Assembly (NCBI GenBank): GCA_002394685.1
Contig: DGUP01000059.1
Location: forward strand, 44,968-108,967
DNA length: 64,000 nucleotides
Direction: 5' to 3'
Source: Treponema sp. UBA4307
GTDB lineage: Bacteria; Spirochaetota; Spirochaetia; Treponematales; Treponemataceae
The stretch's first letter is position 1; each line of letters begins with the position of its first letter. The translations under genes and the position numbers were made by a program. Positions 19,337 through 29,485 of the stretch are shown piece by piece. Below the pieces are notes generated by a model. The model worked only from the letters and a program-made list of their open reading frames with translations. It did not search any database and was not told the DNA's origin.

Positions 19337-19365
19337 TTGAAATTACTTATCATCTAAACTAAAAT
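19337..19365 (+). promoter_or_regulatory. candidate promoter of the ABC importer operon
   Basis: TTGAAA (19337-19342), 17-base spacer, TAAAAT (19360-19365), giving a leader of about 100 bases before the permease gene. The leader holds a weak GGGCC/GGATGCCC pairing and T-rich runs, but no riboswitch that I recognise. Confidence 0.5.
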
Positions 19366-19472
19366 TAAACATCAAGTAAGCGGGCCTTTTTTATTTGAAT
19401 CCTTTTTTTTTACAGGATGCCCTCTTCCTTAAATAACCATAAAAGTTTTTATCAACAAAAAGCAGGTGCTAT

Positions 19473-20267
19473 ATGAAAAAACAACAAGTCAAACAAATCA
19501 TTCTGAAGATTCTGGGTTTTATTGGCAAAACTCTTGAATATATTTTACCTATTTTATTGATTCTTCTTGCCTGGTATTTTGCAGGAAAAGACGGAGACAT
19601 CAGAATTAAGCAGGCAAAGTTCCCTACTCTTGCAGCCCTGGGCCGGAAAGTGGGAAAACTTTTCGAAAGCGGTAAGCTTCTGCAGAATACATGGATCAGT
19701 TTAAGACGTGTACTTACAGGTTATGTTATTGCGGCAGCAGCGGGAGTCAGTTTAGGAGTAATCATCGGTCTTTCAAAGCATCTGGAAAGAATCACTCACC
19801 TTTTAATTCAGTTTATTAAACCTATTCCCCCAATTGCCTGGATTCCTATGGTAATTTTGATGTTCGGCATTGGAGAAAGCGGCAAAGTATTCCTTATCTT
19901 CCTTGGTGGATTTTTCATCATCCTCATTAATGTTATGGACGGCATCAGACAGACTGACCCGAAACTTCTGGAAGTAAGCAAGGTTATGGAAACACCTCCT
20001 TTAAAAAATATTTTCCGTGTTATCATTCCAAGTGCAATTCCAAACATTTTTACAGGTTTAAGGACAGGACTTTCCAGCTGCTGGATGTGTGTTGTTGCAG
20101 CAGAACTTGTTTCTTCAAATTCAGGACTGGGCTTTATGATTTCAGATGCCCGCAACTATGGTGATATGGCCGAAGTAATTGTTGGTATGATTACAATCGG
20201 TATTATCGGAAAAATTATGGATTCTCTCCTTCACTTTGCTGAAAAAAGAATCATCAGGTGGGTATAA
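19473..20267 (+). CDS. ABC transporter permease, SsuC/TauC type
   Basis: 264 residues; AGGTG lies five bases before the ATG. Six hydrophobic segments are visible, including an N-terminal one at about 18-35, and the inner-membrane EAA-type loop appears as KVMETPPLKNIFRVIIPSAIPNI split over the motif region, matching the BPD_transp_1 fold. Family members move sulfonates, taurine, nitrate, or thiamine precursors. It dimerises and pairs with the ATPase that starts two bases after its stop and with the lipoprotein at 21223. Substrate cannot be decided from the sequence. Confidence 0.88.
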   Translation: MKKQQVKQIILKILGFIGKTLEYILPILLILLAWYFAGKDGDIRIKQAKFPTLAALGRKVGKLFESGKLLQNTWISLRRVLTGYVIAAAAGVSLGVIIGLSKHLERITHLLIQFIKPIPPIAWIPMVILMFGIGESGKVFLIFLGGFFIILINVMDGIRQTDPKLLEVSKVMETPPLKNIFRVIIPSAIPNIFTGLRTGLSSCWMCVVAAELVSSNSGLGFMISDARNYGDMAEVIVGMITIGIIGKIMDSLLHFAEKRIIRWV

Positions 20268-20269
20268 TC

Positions 20270-21076
20270 ATGGCAAGAATGAATAAAATTGATGAAGATT
20301 TTGATTTGGGTGCTCTGGGAGACGGAAGAGGATATGTTGTTGTAAATGGAGTGTCCCGCCGTTTTAAAAAAGATAATCAGACTTTCAATGCCCTTGATAA
20401 TATCCATTTTGAAGTACAGAAAGGGGAAATGGTTTGTATAGTTGGAGCATCAGGCTGTGGAAAAAGTACACTTTTAAGAGCAATCTCAGGCCTGGATCCA
20501 GACCATGACGGCAGCGTATTTGTAAACAAAAAACTTGTAAGAAAACCGGAAAAGACAAGAGGAATGGTTTTTCAGGAACCACGTCTCTTTCCATGGCTCT
20601 CAGTATTCAGAAATGTTGCCTTTGCCGTAAACGGTATGAATAAAAAAGTCAGGGCTAAACTTGTTATGGATCATCTGGAACTTGTAGGCCTTAAGGGATT
20701 TGAAAGAGCTTTTCCCCGTCAGCTTTCAGGTGGTATGGCGCAGAGAGCAGGTATTGCCAGAGCTCTGGTGAATAACCCTCCTCTTCTTTTACTGGACGAA
20801 CCATTCGGAGCGCTTGATACATTTACAAAAATGTCCCTCCAGGCAGAACTTAAAAGAATTCAGGATAAATCTAAAACAACAATGATTATGGTAACTCATG
20901 ACATTGAAGAAGCTGTCTATCTTTCTGACAGAATCGTAGTTCTTACAAGTCGCCCTGGCAAAATTAAGGAGATTGTCAAAGTTGACCTCCCTTATCCAAG
21001 AGACAGAAACAGTCTGGAATTCGTAAAAATCAGAAAACATATATTTGACCTGTTTTTTGAAGAAGCCGCAAAATAA
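20270..21076 (+). CDS. ABC transporter ATPase, SsuB/TauB type
   Basis: 268 residues from ATG 20270, two bases after the permease stop, with AGGTGG overlapping the permease end; an in-frame GTG at 20258 is less likely. Walker A GASGCGKST, Q-loop VFQEPRLFPW, signature LSGGMAQRAGIARAL, Walker B LLLLDEPFGALD and the switch His in MVTHDIEEA are all present. It energises import through the permease of the same operon. An N-terminal extension of about 25 residues precedes the usual start of the domain. Confidence 0.92.
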   Translation: MARMNKIDEDFDLGALGDGRGYVVVNGVSRRFKKDNQTFNALDNIHFEVQKGEMVCIVGASGCGKSTLLRAISGLDPDHDGSVFVNKKLVRKPEKTRGMVFQEPRLFPWLSVFRNVAFAVNGMNKKVRAKLVMDHLELVGLKGFERAFPRQLSGGMAQRAGIARALVNNPPLLLLDEPFGALDTFTKMSLQAELKRIQDKSKTTMIMVTHDIEEAVYLSDRIVVLTSRPGKIKEIVKVDLPYPRDRNSLEFVKIRKHIFDLFFEEAAK

Positions 21077-21148
21077 TTGTTCTGTACTAAGGAATAAGGG
21101 CTTTGGTCACATACTCTAATTGATTAGTTTTTAGTAAAAATATTCGTG

Positions 21149-21187
21149 GCCGGGCAGGGGCCTTTGGGTAGGTACTTTTTGTCCGGC
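21149..21187 (+). other. intercistronic stem-loop between ATPase and binding-protein genes
   Basis: GCCGGGCA (21149-21156) pairs over eight bases with TGTCCGGC (21180-21187), one G-U pair, loop of 23 bases. It lies in the 146-base gap before the binding-protein gene. No T-run follows, so a terminator is unlikely; such structures can stabilise the downstream mRNA. A mediocre promoter (TTGATT 21119-21124, 16 bases, TATTCG) precedes it. Confidence 0.5.
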
Positions 21188-21222
21188 AAAATTTTCTACT
21201 ACTTATTCACAGGAGGATTTGT

Positions 21223-22209
21223 ATGAAAAAAGTAGTATCAGTAATGCTGGCTGGAGCACTGGCGCTCAGTCTTTTCACAGGATGTAGTCCTAAGAAGAGT
21301 GGAAAGACAAATAGTATTGCTATTGCAATTCAGCCATCTTTTGCATTCGTACCAGTTTACGTTGCAAAGGAAATGGGATATCTGGAAGAAGCTTTTGCTA
21401 AAGACCAGATTGAAGTAAAGTGGAATGATTTTGAATCTGGCCCACCAATCAATGAATCATTGGCAGCCGGAAGCTCAGACATCGGTCTTCTTGGAGACGT
21501 TCCATCAGTTTCTGCAATTGCAGCTGGTCAGGACAATGAACTGATTGCTCTTGCATGTGATGGTCCAGATGCATATGTTCTTCTTGCAGCAGCAGACAAC
21601 ACATCTGTTACTTCTATGGAAGATCTTAGAGGAAAAAAAGTAGCAACTGTTCTGGGTTCTACTGGTCACAATATGATTAAAAAGCTTCTCGAAGATGCAA
21701 ATATGACATTCGACGATATTCAGCTTACAAATATTGCAGCCGGAGATGTTGGTATTGTTCTTTCAACAGGTGATGTTGAAGCAGCAGCAATCTGGGAACC
21801 AAATGCTACACGTCTTATCGACAATGGAACAGCAAGAGCTGTATTCTACGGATCTGACACAAGCCTTAAGGGAACAAATGCTCTTGTAGCACGTTCCGCT
21901 TATTCAAAGAATAATCCTGAAATCATTACAACATTCCTTGAACAGATTGTTAAAGCTGTAAAGGACATTGATAATGGTAATGTTCCTGAAGAAGTATGGT
22001 CAAAAATTGGTGAATATCTCCGCCTTTCTAACGAACAGATTCAGCGCCTTCTTCCAAAATACTACTATGGTATTAAGTGGGACGAAGCTAACAAGGATGC
22101 ACTCCAGGATACAATCGGATTCCTTGTTTCTATCGGACGCCTGGAAGAAGAATACAATATCCGCGACTACATCAACGACTCATACTACAATGCTATCCAG
22201 AACAAGTAA
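21223..22209 (+). CDS. substrate-binding lipoprotein, SsuA/TauA/NMT1 type
   Basis: 328 residues with signal peptide and lipobox LFTGC (Cys21); AGGAGG lies upstream. Periplasmic type II binding-protein fold: AIAIQPSFAFVPVYVAKEMGYL at the start broken into the first strand and helix, SDIGLLGDVPSV, LRGKKVATVLGSTGHN and EAAAIWEPNATRLI. These are typical for binding proteins of sulfonate, taurine, nitrate or pyrimidine-precursor importers. Likely anchored in the inner or outer leaflet facing the periplasm and delivering ligand to the permease at 19473. Ligand unknown. Confidence 0.88.
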   Translation: MKKVVSVMLAGALALSLFTGCSPKKSGKTNSIAIAIQPSFAFVPVYVAKEMGYLEEAFAKDQIEVKWNDFESGPPINESLAAGSSDIGLLGDVPSVSAIAAGQDNELIALACDGPDAYVLLAAADNTSVTSMEDLRGKKVATVLGSTGHNMIKKLLEDANMTFDDIQLTNIAAGDVGIVLSTGDVEAAAIWEPNATRLIDNGTARAVFYGSDTSLKGTNALVARSAYSKNNPEIITTFLEQIVKAVKDIDNGNVPEEVWSKIGEYLRLSNEQIQRLLPKYYYGIKWDEANKDALQDTIGFLVSIGRLEEEYNIRDYINDSYYNAIQNK

Positions 22210-22238
22210 TTTGTTTTAACAGCATAGTTTGAGAACAG

Positions 22239-22273
22239 GGCTCCTTCTTTTTTTTTAAGAAGGAGCCTTTTTA
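22239..22273 (+). terminator. intrinsic terminator of the importer operon
   Basis: A perfect 11-bp stem, GGCTCCTTCTT (22239-22249) with AAGAAGGAGCC (22257-22267), loop of seven T, followed by a T-rich tail. About 30 bases after the binding-protein stop. Confidence 0.9.
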
Positions 22274-22307
22274 CTTTTTTAAATCAGGTTTTTAAATTAA
22301 GTGGGAA

Positions 22308-25300
22308 TCAAACTGGTCTTCCGCAATTTGGAATTGAATAGGCACGTAACCCGACTACTTCATTAAGTGGGATATAGTAATCGTAGTACCCGTTATCATT
22401 CCAAATACGAATCCAGTTGTAGCGACCTTTTGCTCCAGAAATATCGTTGATCGAAGAACCTATAACGTGTAAATACTTTAAATCCTTTTCTGTATCTGTA
22501 TAAATTTTTCCATCGGTTCCAAAGTAATGAAAGCCCCCGTCAGGTTTACCAAAAGCCATTTTTACTGCCAGCCCATAAAAGGTATTAGACTGGGCATAAG
22601 CATTTATTTGTTTTTCAACCATAGCAGCCCTTTCATAGTTGTCAGAAAAATCAATTGCCTCATAGTCCAGGTTATAGTCTGCAGCAACTTTATTTCCAAA
22701 CAATTCACTTTTATCGTTAAAGTAGGATTGCTGATTAGCAATCTTGTCTAAGCCTGGAGCCTGTTTACGATTTAACTGTTTAACAATGTTATATACAGTT
22801 ACAAGATAACAGCCGCTTACACTAACGCTGCAACGCCATTCCTTATTTCCAAAATCCATATTGTAATCCTGCATCTTCTTTTTAATTTCCAGATTCAATA
22901 TTTCAAGTCCGTCTGAATCCTTAAAATTAACAGGATCATTATTGCAGTATACATACCAGTTTCTGCCGTCCATTACCGGGTCACTTGTAATGAAACGTCC
23001 ATTTTCAGGATCGTAAAAACGCTGACCAAAATTATACAGACCTGTGGCTTCATCAAATTCCTTGCCAGCAAAAGCAAAACTTAATCCAAGTTTTTTAACT
23101 TCACTTTCAGGAACGAAGCTGCCCTCATCTGCTGAAGAAACCTGAAACTTACCGAAAATATCAAAATTATATTGATAAGATGAACCTCCAAATCCAGACA
23201 AAACTGATTTTACGGAACCTCCCTGATCAACACAGAAGGAATAAATTTCATTATCGTTTTCCTGCCAGCAGAGTTCTCCATTAACGGTTACAAAATTTCT
23301 TTCTCCATTATAAAGACCTCCTTCATTCACCGGCACATAATCATTTCCTGCTGCATAAGTTTCAGTTTTTTCTTTACCAGACAAAGCCTGTTTTGATGCG
23401 GCGTATGTTGATGCATTTACATAGCGTAAGTCACTGCCACTGTAAGCCTTAGTGGCACTGTTTACAGAATACTCTTTTTCAGAGGCATAGACTTTAAGCA
23501 GATCATAAGATAAGCCGTCATAAACGTAACGAATTGTATTTCCAGTTCCATCTTTAACTTCCACAAGGCGGCCCAGACCGTCATAAGAAAATTTTCTTTC
23601 TACGGAAGAGTTTCTTTCCTTATCAGTTTGAACAAGCCGGATTAATTTATTATCACCATCATATTCAAATACATTTTCTTTTTTACAACTTACTTCTCTA
23701 ATTAAATTTCCATTTGCATCATATTCATAATCAACTGGATTAATTGAATTATTTTTAATAAGTCGATTTTCACTGTCATAAATAAATTTAATTGAACCCA
23801 GCAAAGACTTCTTTTCAATTCTGTTTGAATTAGCATCGTAAACAAAAGTTCTTCTCCAGATTTTCTGACTGTTACTTAAGGAAGCACCGGTATTCATTTC
23901 ATCCAGCAGTGAGACAATCGTCTGTCTGTATTTTGCAGGAACTGAAATATATTCATATGAAAAAGTATTACAGATTTCACCAAGGCTGATAAGTTCACTT
24001 TTATCTTCATTTTCCAGTCTTTCACTGTAAGGGTAATAAACATCCTTTATTCTTCCCCTGTCGTCATATTCAAAATGAGTAAAGTTTCCGTTTTTATCAA
24101 CAGTGTATGCAATACGGCCATTTTCACCGTAAACAATACCTTCTCCGTATAAAGTTTTTCCATAAGCATCCTTGTGAACTATAAGAGTCAGACGACCTGC
24201 AGCATCATATTTTTTTTCAACTGAAGAACCATCTTTATACTCTCTTAAAACTTCACGTCCATAATCATCATAAGTAAACTGAACAGAAAACTTACCTGTC
24301 TTTACCTGGCTGATATCACCGACGATATTATAATCATAGGATATTTTTTCATTGCCATATTGCTTTTCAATAATTCTGCCCTTTGAATCGTATTTATACA
24401 AAATTGAATTTTCTTTTGCATTTTCGATTTTTTTCAGATCTCCATTTTCGTTGTAAACAAATGATAATTTTTCTTCATCATTATTTACATAAATAAGCTT
24501 TCCTGAATTATTAAATCCAAACTCAGTTTTTTTCTGATCACTATAATTCTTTGTCAGAGTAGAATTAAATAAATCATACTTATACTCCACTTCAGAACCA
24601 TCAAAAGATTTTACAGTTTCTAATCCAAGAACATCATCATATGCATAGATTTTTTCATACCCCAGTCTGTCTTTATGCGAAACTAGTCTTCCCTTTCTAT
24701 CATAAAGGCAGGAAATTGAATTACTATTTCCATCGATAATAAGTTTTTCTGTCATATCATCGCTGACACTAATTTTTTCAACGAGATCTTTACCTTCATA
24801 AACTTCACAGATATTTCCAGCCTTATCATAAACATAAGACATGTCAGGAATCTGCCTTCCCTTTTCATTCAAAAGTTTACCGGCTGCATCATACTCTCCT
24901 GACCAGACAAGTCCTGCCCTGTCTATTACAGAAAGTAATGCTCCCTGTGGATTATAAAAATAATCTGTTACATTTCCTCCTTTTACACTGATTCTTGAAA
25001 TCTTATTGCCCACATTGTATTCATATGAAACATTAACCATATCATTTCTGGAACTAATCGAAACAATTCTGTTAAATATGTCATAAGAATATTTTTCTTC
25101 TTTTTCAGAATCATAAATTAATCTACCCCAGGCATCATAATTCCTACAAATGCGTTTTGAATTATCATCAATCAGAACAGACTTTCCATGATCTGAATAG
25201 GAATATCTTACTGAAGATACAGCTCTGCCATGTTGATCAAACACAGTATAATTGTAGTGATTACAGTTCAAATCCATTACACAGCTTTCAGTGCCCAGAT

Positions 25301-28157
25301 CTGAACTCTTAACCAAAGTCATATCATAATCACTTAGAGAATAATTGTAGTGTACATCCAGAGCACAAGCTTTTCTTTCAAGAATAATATTGCCTTCCTG
25401 ATTAAATTCAATCTCAGAAAGAAGATTACCAGAATCATCATAAACTTTTGTAATTTTATTTACTGCATTATCCCATTCATAATTATAAATACTTCCGAAG
25501 TCACCAGATTCTGAAAGTAATTTTCCTGCGGGACTGTACAGCTTTACTTTTTCTGCACCATTTGAATCCACAGTTTTTAACAAGAGTCCACTTTCATTGG
25601 AATAACTATAGGATTTATTTCCACAAGAATCAGTTTTCTCAATACAAAGGCAACCGTTTTCAAAGGAATAATTCATTGTAAGGGACACTTCATTACCAGA
25701 AGTCTTTCCCCTGTAGTCAACAAAGAATGAAGAAGTCTTAACAATCTCATTGTCCTTCCAAAGGTAGCAGTTTGCCAGACCATCACAGTCATTTGTTTTT
25801 GCAGCACCATGATTCCATTTAACGTGAAGAAGCAGCTTATCTGTATTTGTATAAGCATTGCTTTCAGCAAGATATAAATTCTTTTGAGCCTGACTTTCTG
25901 ATTTTCCTTCACCCAAATAAACTTCTACCAGACGATTTTCTCTGTCAAATACATTTACTGTTAAATAGGTCAAGCCAGTATTTGAATCAGTCTGAACAAT
26001 TTTTACAAGATTTCCCTTATTATCCTTTTCAAAGATTTTAATTAATCCCGATGGATATGAAATTTTAACCTTTCTCTCTTTTTCAGAATATTCATAAGTT
26101 ACAGTTTCACCATTATAATCAGTTTCTGTTACAAGTTTATTATTTGAATCATACACATATCTTTTTTTGCCATCATAAGCGATATTAAAATTGTCGTCAT
26201 AACTGAATTCTTTTTTTCCTCCCAGACCTTCATATAATCTCATTCCACCCCAGTCTTCATAAGAAGCCTTTGCAATCTGCCGCCCATCACAGAGAATCTT
26301 TATAATGTTTCCTTTTGAATCACGGATGTATTCAGTTACATTTTTATCTCTATTAACAAAACGAATCAGTTGTTCATGTTCATCATATTCATATACTTCT
26401 CTGCTTCCATCATCAAAAGAAATTTCTCCTGTTAATCCATTTTCAAGATAGGAATATTTCTTACAGCCATAACCGTCTGTCACTGAAAGAACACGACCTC
26501 TTTCATCGTAGAGCCATTCAACTGTAAAACCAAGACAATTTTCCTTTTTTATAATATTGTGATTTTCATCAAAGTAATAATATGTTTTTTCTCCGTCAGC
26601 ATTTGTGTAAACCATTACATTTTCTTCATCATTCCAGTCAAAAAACTCAGAATTACCATTTTCATTTGTGGTACTTGCTGCACGAACAATTCCATCTTCT
26701 GTAGTTGAATAATCAATGAAAACTTTTGTGTAATCAGTATTAACAATTTTTTCAATATTCTGGCTGGCATCATAGAAGTACATTACAAAATCACCAGACT
26801 TATTTTCAACTTTCGTCAAAAATCCTGCTTCATATGAATAGCGGTGAAAACTTCCGTCAATTAAATCTTTTATCTCTGTAATAAGATTTTTTTTCCATTT
26901 AAGATTAATAACATTTGTTCCATCTCTTTCAATTGATGTAATCTGATTCTTTTCACCTGCATATGAAAAAGTAATCTTTGATCCATGAAGATTTGTTTTA
27001 CTTACAGGACGACCGTAGTTATTAAATTTCCATACATTTCCATTCGCATAGTTAACAATAAAACCAAGATTACGATTATCTTTTTCAAATTTAATATTAA
27101 CAGATTTTGTTAAATTTTCATCAGCGGGATAAAAACACTTATCTCTGGAATCATAGTTCATGATAATTGCAGAGCCATTTTCATCAATGAAAAGAATTGT
27201 ATCTATTCCGGCTTTTTTCATTGAAGCATATCGTTCAGTAAAAGAATACATATTCAAATTTCTTGTATTCATCGAATATTCATAATCAGCCTTGATTTTA
27301 TTCATGGCAGAAGTAATTTCATCTCTTTTTTGAACACAAAGATTTACAAGAGCTAAATTAGGCTTTTTTGAAGAATCACTTGTAATCTTTTTCAACTCGT
27401 CCACAACTGTGTCATATTTTTTCTGATAAGAATTATAAAGCATTTCCAAAGCTTCACTGGAACCACGAATAATTCTTGTATCAAGAGATGAAGTCCAGGC
27501 ATAACCGAAAGCTCCTTCATCTTTTTCTGAACTGACATGACATCTGTCTATAATAAAATTATTCAATCCATAATACATAGAATCATCAACCTGATAATTC
27601 ATGTAATTTCCACTGCTTATTAGAACAGGATCTCCTACTGCAGTTTCAACTTCTCCTACTTCAACCCCATCTGACAAAACATTTTTATCTTTTGATTTAA
27701 GATGTTTACTGATGGTTAATTTATTTTTTGACACTTCACTGTTTTTATATAAATCTTTCAGCTGGCTATAAATTAATTCCTCAGCCTGAGAAACAATATT
27801 TTTATCCTCTGAAAGATTAACAGAACTTTCATTAAGTTTTTGTTTTAGAATATCTGAATAAGTAACTGTTGGAGTGGAGTTTCTTGGTCCGCGGTAAGAA
27901 TTTGTATTTTCCTTATTCTTTTGCTTATCTGAATTTGAAACAGAAGATTCTTCCCCATTTACATTAATACTTCCACCGTTACCCATTTCAATTGTGTGAG
28001 TCACGCCATTGCTGTCTGTATAAGTAACAGTTGAACCTTTTCCAATATCGATTGTCTGATCATTGGCATATACTGGAAGTAAGTTACACAGCATTCCGCT
28101 CATTGCAAATGCTGCCGGCAGAATTCTTTTAAAGAAATCATATTTATTTTTTTTCAT
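22308..28157 (-). CDS. secreted RHS/YD-repeat protein with peptidase-like C-terminal tip
   Basis: 1949 residues. Signal peptide (about 1-32, FAMSGMLCNLLPVYA); a 120-residue Ser/Asn-rich region; an RHS N-terminal part with DUF6531-like features (VGDPVLISSGNYMNYQVDD region); then more than a thousand residues of YD repeats of the kind YDxxGRL (AGRLTLIV, DDRGRIKDV, DANGNLIRE). The RHS core motif is clear near 1690-1750 (YNFGQRFYDPENGRF, ITSDPV, YVYCNNDPVNF), ending in DSDGL, where the usual Pro of DPxGL is Ser. The tip (about 1752-1949) has SGCYLVTVYN (Cys1783) and GFHYFGTDGKIY (His1877), a layout like C39/papain-fold peptidases. Start overlaps the C11 gene stop by one base (TAATG). Probable toxin or surface protein exported by the upstream secretion genes; no immunity gene is evident. 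Confidence 0.85.
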   Translation of the reverse strand: MKKNKYDFFKRILPAAFAMSGMLCNLLPVYANDQTIDIGKGSTVTYTDSNGVTHTIEMGNGGSINVNGEESSVSNSDKQKNKENTNSYRGPRNSTPTVTYSDILKQKLNESSVNLSEDKNIVSQAEELIYSQLKDLYKNSEVSKNKLTISKHLKSKDKNVLSDGVEVGEVETAVGDPVLISSGNYMNYQVDDSMYYGLNNFIIDRCHVSSEKDEGAFGYAWTSSLDTRIIRGSSEALEMLYNSYQKKYDTVVDELKKITSDSSKKPNLALVNLCVQKRDEITSAMNKIKADYEYSMNTRNLNMYSFTERYASMKKAGIDTILFIDENGSAIIMNYDSRDKCFYPADENLTKSVNIKFEKDNRNLGFIVNYANGNVWKFNNYGRPVSKTNLHGSKITFSYAGEKNQITSIERDGTNVINLKWKKNLITEIKDLIDGSFHRYSYEAGFLTKVENKSGDFVMYFYDASQNIEKIVNTDYTKVFIDYSTTEDGIVRAASTTNENGNSEFFDWNDEENVMVYTNADGEKTYYYFDENHNIIKKENCLGFTVEWLYDERGRVLSVTDGYGCKKYSYLENGLTGEISFDDGSREVYEYDEHEQLIRFVNRDKNVTEYIRDSKGNIIKILCDGRQIAKASYEDWGGMRLYEGLGGKKEFSYDDNFNIAYDGKKRYVYDSNNKLVTETDYNGETVTYEYSEKERKVKISYPSGLIKIFEKDNKGNLVKIVQTDSNTGLTYLTVNVFDRENRLVEVYLGEGKSESQAQKNLYLAESNAYTNTDKLLLHVKWNHGAAKTNDCDGLANCYLWKDNEIVKTSSFFVDYRGKTSGNEVSLTMNYSFENGCLCIEKTDSCGNKSYSYSNESGLLLKTVDSNGAEKVKLYSPAGKLLSESGDFGSIYNYEWDNAVNKITKVYDDSGNLLSEIEFNQEGNIILERKACALDVHYNYSLSDYDMTLVKSSDLGTESCVMDLNCNHYNYTVFDQHGRAVSSVRYSYSDHGKSVLIDDNSKRICRNYDAWGRLIYDSEKEEKYSYDIFNRIVSISSRNDMVNVSYEYNVGNKISRISVKGGNVTDYFYNPQGALLSVIDRAGLVWSGEYDAAGKLLNEKGRQIPDMSYVYDKAGNICEVYEGKDLVEKISVSDDMTEKLIIDGNSNSISCLYDRKGRLVSHKDRLGYEKIYAYDDVLGLETVKSFDGSEVEYKYDLFNSTLTKNYSDQKKTEFGFNNSGKLIYVNNDEEKLSFVYNENGDLKKIENAKENSILYKYDSKGRIIEKQYGNEKISYDYNIVGDISQVKTGKFSVQFTYDDYGREVLREYKDGSSVEKKYDAAGRLTLIVHKDAYGKTLYGEGIVYGENGRIAYTVDKNGNFTHFEYDDRGRIKDVYYPYSERLENEDKSELISLGEICNTFSYEYISVPAKYRQTIVSLLDEMNTGASLSNSQKIWRRTFVYDANSNRIEKKSLLGSIKFIYDSENRLIKNNSINPVDYEYDANGNLIREVSCKKENVFEYDGDNKLIRLVQTDKERNSSVERKFSYDGLGRLVEVKDGTGNTIRYVYDGLSYDLLKVYASEKEYSVNSATKAYSGSDLRYVNASTYAASKQALSGKEKTETYAAGNDYVPVNEGGLYNGERNFVTVNGELCWQENDNEIYSFCVDQGGSVKSVLSGFGGSSYQYNFDIFGKFQVSSADEGSFVPESEVKKLGLSFAFAGKEFDEATGLYNFGQRFYDPENGRFITSDPVMDGRNWYVYCNNDPVNFKDSDGLEILNLEIKKKMQDYNMDFGNKEWRCSVSVSGCYLVTVYNIVKQLNRKQAPGLDKIANQQSYFNDKSELFGNKVAADYNLDYEAIDFSDNYERAAMVEKQINAYAQSNTFYGLAVKMAFGKPDGGFHYFGTDGKIYTDTEKDLKYLHVIGSSINDISGAKGRYNWIRIWNDNGYYDYYIPLNEVVGLRAYSIPNCGRPV

Positions 28158-29485
28158 TAATTATCCCCTTCTGAAAAAAAAGTTGTACAGAAAAGACGGT
28201 CCAGGACAGATCCTTTTCTTTCTGCAGATGGAACATACCAGTTTGAATCAAGTACGAATTTTGACTGATTGAGCACACCGCTTCCGTTAACATAATAATC
28301 AGAATATTCAGAAATAAACTTACCGTTTTCATCAATTGAGCAGAGAAGAATTCCAACAGGATATCTATCCACATTAAGTTTCTTTCCGCTTACAATTGCT
28401 TTCTTAACGGAATTAAATAAATCAGTTGAATACTTTGAATAAGAATAATCTTCTTTAACCAGAAGTTTTGAAAACTCAATCAAATCAACTACATAATCTG
28501 ATTCAATACCAGCCTGATAAAAACTGATTACATCTTTTCTTAATCCATTAAGAAGATTTTTTTGAGATTCAGCATCTTTAATCACAGGACAAACCTGCTG
28601 ACAGAAAGCTTCAAACTGGCAGAATAATTCATTCACTTTTGAAAGATCTATTGCTGCAAATGTATGATCCCCTGCTTCAATAAACTGTTCTTCCAAAGCC
28701 AGAGCCATATTGTATCCGCCTGAAGTTTCTTCAAAATCAAATGAAGAAAGCCATTTTGTGTAATTCCATCCATCACTTCCTTCAAGACCTTCAACACCTG
28801 CAAAATACTGCCCACAATTTTTTAATTCATAAAGAACTTCAAGTTCTGAACCAAAACATGTATCAAATCCAATAAAGTCCAGCTCAGAATGCTTAAAATT
28901 TTTTGAAATGCAGGATGCTAAAACTGGAACTGACATAAACTGCATTGATGAATCGTCAAATGCAACAGCTCTCGAAGGTGAATATGCATCAGAAAGTTTT
29001 ACACTTCTCCAGCCGCTTCCATGTCCCCAGATAACAAGACCGTAATGTTCTGCAGGAAAATATTCTTTACAAAATGAAATATAATCTGACAACACCTTAG
29101 AACTTGCCATATTTAAATTTACACGATATTTTTTTGACAACCCAAGCTGCTTACTGTGAATTTCATTAGATACAATTTTACTGTTCAGCCCATTATTATC
29201 TTTTTGAATCTGAAACAATCTGCTTCCTGAACTTGATGATTCAACATATTCATTAGACAAATCAGTTAAAGCAAGAATATTGACTTTATCATAATCAACA
29301 TTAGCTGCTTCCATTTCATTAATATCTCTTAATGCAGATGGAGCAAGATTATTATCACCACACATATAAAATATTAATGTCCAGTTTTTCTTTTCTGATT
29401 TTTCTATTGTAGAAAACTCACAGCCTGTAAAAGCCAGGACACATAAAGAAATAAGTAATAATAGTTTTATAAATAATTTTTTCAT
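28157..29485 (-). CDS. clostripain-family (peptidase C11) lipoprotein protease
   Basis: 442 residues. Lipoprotein signal with FTGC (Cys22). The peptidase begins at NWTLIFYMCGDNNLAP and shows the C11 catalytic pair: His155 in VIWGHGSGW and Cys210 in IGFDTCFGSELEVLYEL; C11 enzymes cleave after Arg or Lys and are calcium-dependent relatives of gingipains and caspases. Located at the surface or in the periplasm by lipidation. Its ATG overlaps the stop of the preceding lipoprotein gene by one base, and its stop overlaps the RHS start, so the three are translated together. Processing of the RHS protein or of target surface proteins is a reasonable inference, not shown. Confidence 0.9.
   Translation of the reverse strand: MKKLFIKLLLLISLCVLAFTGCEFSTIEKSEKKNWTLIFYMCGDNNLAPSALRDINEMEAANVDYDKVNILALTDLSNEYVESSSSGSRLFQIQKDNNGLNSKIVSNEIHSKQLGLSKKYRVNLNMASSKVLSDYISFCKEYFPAEHYGLVIWGHGSGWRSVKLSDAYSPSRAVAFDDSSMQFMSVPVLASCISKNFKHSELDFIGFDTCFGSELEVLYELKNCGQYFAGVEGLEGSDGWNYTKWLSSFDFEETSGGYNMALALEEQFIEAGDHTFAAIDLSKVNELFCQFEAFCQQVCPVIKDAESQKNLLNGLRKDVISFYQAGIESDYVVDLIEFSKLLVKEDYSYSKYSTDLFNSVKKAIVSGKKLNVDRYPVGILLCSIDENGKFISEYSDYYVNGSGVLNQSKFVLDSNWYVPSAERKGSVLDRLFCTTFFSEGDN

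Noticed and set aside
22308..28157. CRISPR-like or DNA-level tandem repeats in the RHS gene
   Set aside because: The repetition is at protein level (YD motifs); no DNA repeat with regular spacing or spacers was seen.
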